NCBI GenBank assembly: GCA_964035795.1
Contig: OZ038322.1
Span: forward strand, 23,270,359-23,334,358
DNA from: Pterobdella sp. o SKG-2022
Taxonomy: Eukaryota; Annelida; Clitellata; Hirudinida; Piscicolidae
Direction of reading: 5' to 3'
Length of the DNA stretch: 64,000 bases
A program made the translations under genes and the position numbers. Every line of letters starts with the position of its first letter. Within the stretch, counting starts at the first letter, position 1. Positions 62,428 through 64,000 of this stretch are shown here, one piece after another. Below the pieces are notes generated by a model. That model had not been told where the DNA came from, ran no database searches, and saw only the letters and a program-made list of their open reading frames with translations.

Positions 62428-64000
62428 GTTAGCTTTGATGATTATTTGTTTAATCTGTTATGGTTTTGAATAATAAAATGATACATTTTTATTAGAAATT
62501 AAAAAATAATTATCAATTATTCGATGTATTTTAAAAAATATTTCCACTTGGTAAGTTATTTATTTGTAAAATAATTATAGAAACAGAAATTTTAGTTCAA
62601 GCTAGGAAAATTGTTAAGTTCGAAATAGGTATTAAAACTAAAAAAAGCAAAATTCTTAATCTTTATGTTAATTTGTTCCCATATTCAATTTTATAAGCGT
62701 TTTCAAGGTTTACAGTCGTTTTGAACCTGCAAAAATTGGAAATAAAATATTTCTCTTTGAAAAAGATATTTTTTCTTTATTTTGAAATAAAATAGAAAAA
62801 AACGAAATATTTTCTGGAATATCATCAAAACTAATACTATCTTTCAATTTTAATGGTATATAAAAAGTTTGAAAAATAAACAAAAAATTGTTTTGAGACT
62901 TAAATAAAATAATTAAATATAGAGTACAACGAATTTATAAAATGCATAATTAATAAACTTTTGAATAAACCTTTTTCTCTCATAACAATTTCAAATAACT
63001 TTTAACAAATTTTCAAAAACTCTCGTCCAAACCTCAAGCCTTTTTAGCGCTTCTACATTAGGTTGAGAATTCATCAATTTACGAAAGAATCTGTCAATTA
63101 ACACTAACAGGAATTTCTTTGAACATTTGATCAAAACACATGAAGTTAAAGTTGGTTTTTAAATGTTTCACGCCTCACATTCGACTGACCATTGTTTATG
63201 AGTGCTGGGCTTGATATAGGAGCTTTTATGTATTAAAAATATTGATAAAGAATCCATGTGAAATGTACATTGATTTGATTTAGTTGGTTTCATGATAAGT
63301 ATTGAAAATGGAAATACAAGATTTCTGTGAAATTTAGGAAGCTTTTCGGGAAACTTAATATTTTGCTGGTGTGAGTTTTTTTCATGAAAGCTTCGGAAGT
63401 TTTTCATAAATCGGCCTTGTTTCTAATGCATTTCTCTTCTTGGATTTTTTCCATTTTCACTTTTAATTATATAGGGTTGCCAAAAGGATGTTAAAACAAT
63501 GCAAATGCATAGGTGTGGATAAATTCAATTAAATATACTTCAAATCGCGCGTTAGTGAAAAGAAAGTATTATTGCCTTCAGAGAGATATGATTTTTGTAC
63601 CAGAAATGCACAAAGTTAAGACATTTAGAGTTCCTATCATTTTTTTTCAATAAAAAAAATTTTAAAAAATAAACTGCCCATAAAACTCTTTAAGCTAATT
63701 AAGTGCTAAATAATACTAATAATAGTAATATATTGATATGTAAATTATTAATACCAGCTTTCTGAACTAATAGCTATTATAAGTAATTAAATTTTATATG
63801 GGGTTTTCAAGTGTTTAAAAGACTGGCTGGTGATACTATTTAGTGCAGTAAATTTTAACTAAAAGTTTTGAAAATTGGAGTTTTGAAAAATGTAAATTCA
63901 GTTCGTGAAAGTTTTTTTCAGATGGACTATAATATTTTATTCAGACTAAAAATAGTCGTTTAAAAAAAACTTGAATTTAAAAAATAAATAATTAAATGAT
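62428..64000. other. Intron of the STAR gene, running off the window
   Basis: AT-rich sequence after the second coding exon. A weak AAGCTT hairpin lies near 63340-63400. I see no continuation exon: the conserved DFNFVGRILGPRG block expected next is absent from all frames. Confidence 0.6.

Noticed and set aside
1..64000. CRISPR arrays, operons, phage or bacterial defence genes
   Set aside because: No direct-repeat arrays; all recognised genes are intron-containing metazoan families.

Overview
The window is a very AT-rich piece of an animal nuclear genome. Genes are split by short, mostly GT-AG introns, protein families are metazoan (RhoGEF-BAR, MTARC, rolling stone, STAR/Quaking), and the DNA between them holds non-LTR retrotransposons, a tRNA-derived SINE, a decayed piggyBac element and foldback repeats. 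Nothing here is bacterial or phage-like. An invertebrate, perhaps a lophotrochozoan, fits best; I cannot name a species from sequence alone. Exon borders were placed by hand from splice signals, reading-frame phase and family motifs.

Layout. (1) 1-5163 (+): 3' part of a Dbl-homology RhoGEF with a BAR domain (DNMBP/Tuba, ARHGEF37/38 type), 12 exons visible, ending in a proline-rich tail. (2) 6247-8399: degenerate piggyBac DNA transposon with TTAA at its right end and a foldback element nested inside. (3) 9299-12261 (+): a complete ten-exon MTARC (mitochondrial amidoxime-reducing component, MOSC fold) gene of 341 codons. (4) 13591-14074 (-): two orphan exon-like segments. (5) 14221-17275 (-): a nearly intact CR1/L2-like LINE interrupted by two nonsense codons. 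(6) 17378-21561 (+): a rolling stone-like membrane protein gene, three exons, with a tRNA-SINE and foldback repeats in its introns. (7) 21562-34222: 12.7 kb with no gene I can support, a (TA)n microsatellite and a few GC-richer islets. (8) 34223-56878 (+): a five-exon gene for a very large (about 2080 aa) secreted Cys/Trp-module protein with two giant exons and long charged, Asn/Lys/His-rich insertions; its 10.7 kb intron holds a second, badly broken LINE and a SINE fragment. (9) 59632-60147 (+): a possible two-exon small secreted peptide. (10) 61544-62427 (+): the first two coding exons of a STAR-family (Quaking/HOW/GLD-1-like) RNA-binding protein, running off the window before its KH domain.

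The genes do not form a pathway; they are independent eukaryotic units. The items most worth a second look are the giant modular protein, the family of hairpins sharing an AAGCTT-centred core, the DH-BAR protein that ends in an SH3-ligand tail rather than an SH3 domain, the candidate small secreted peptide, and the orphan exons beside the LINE.
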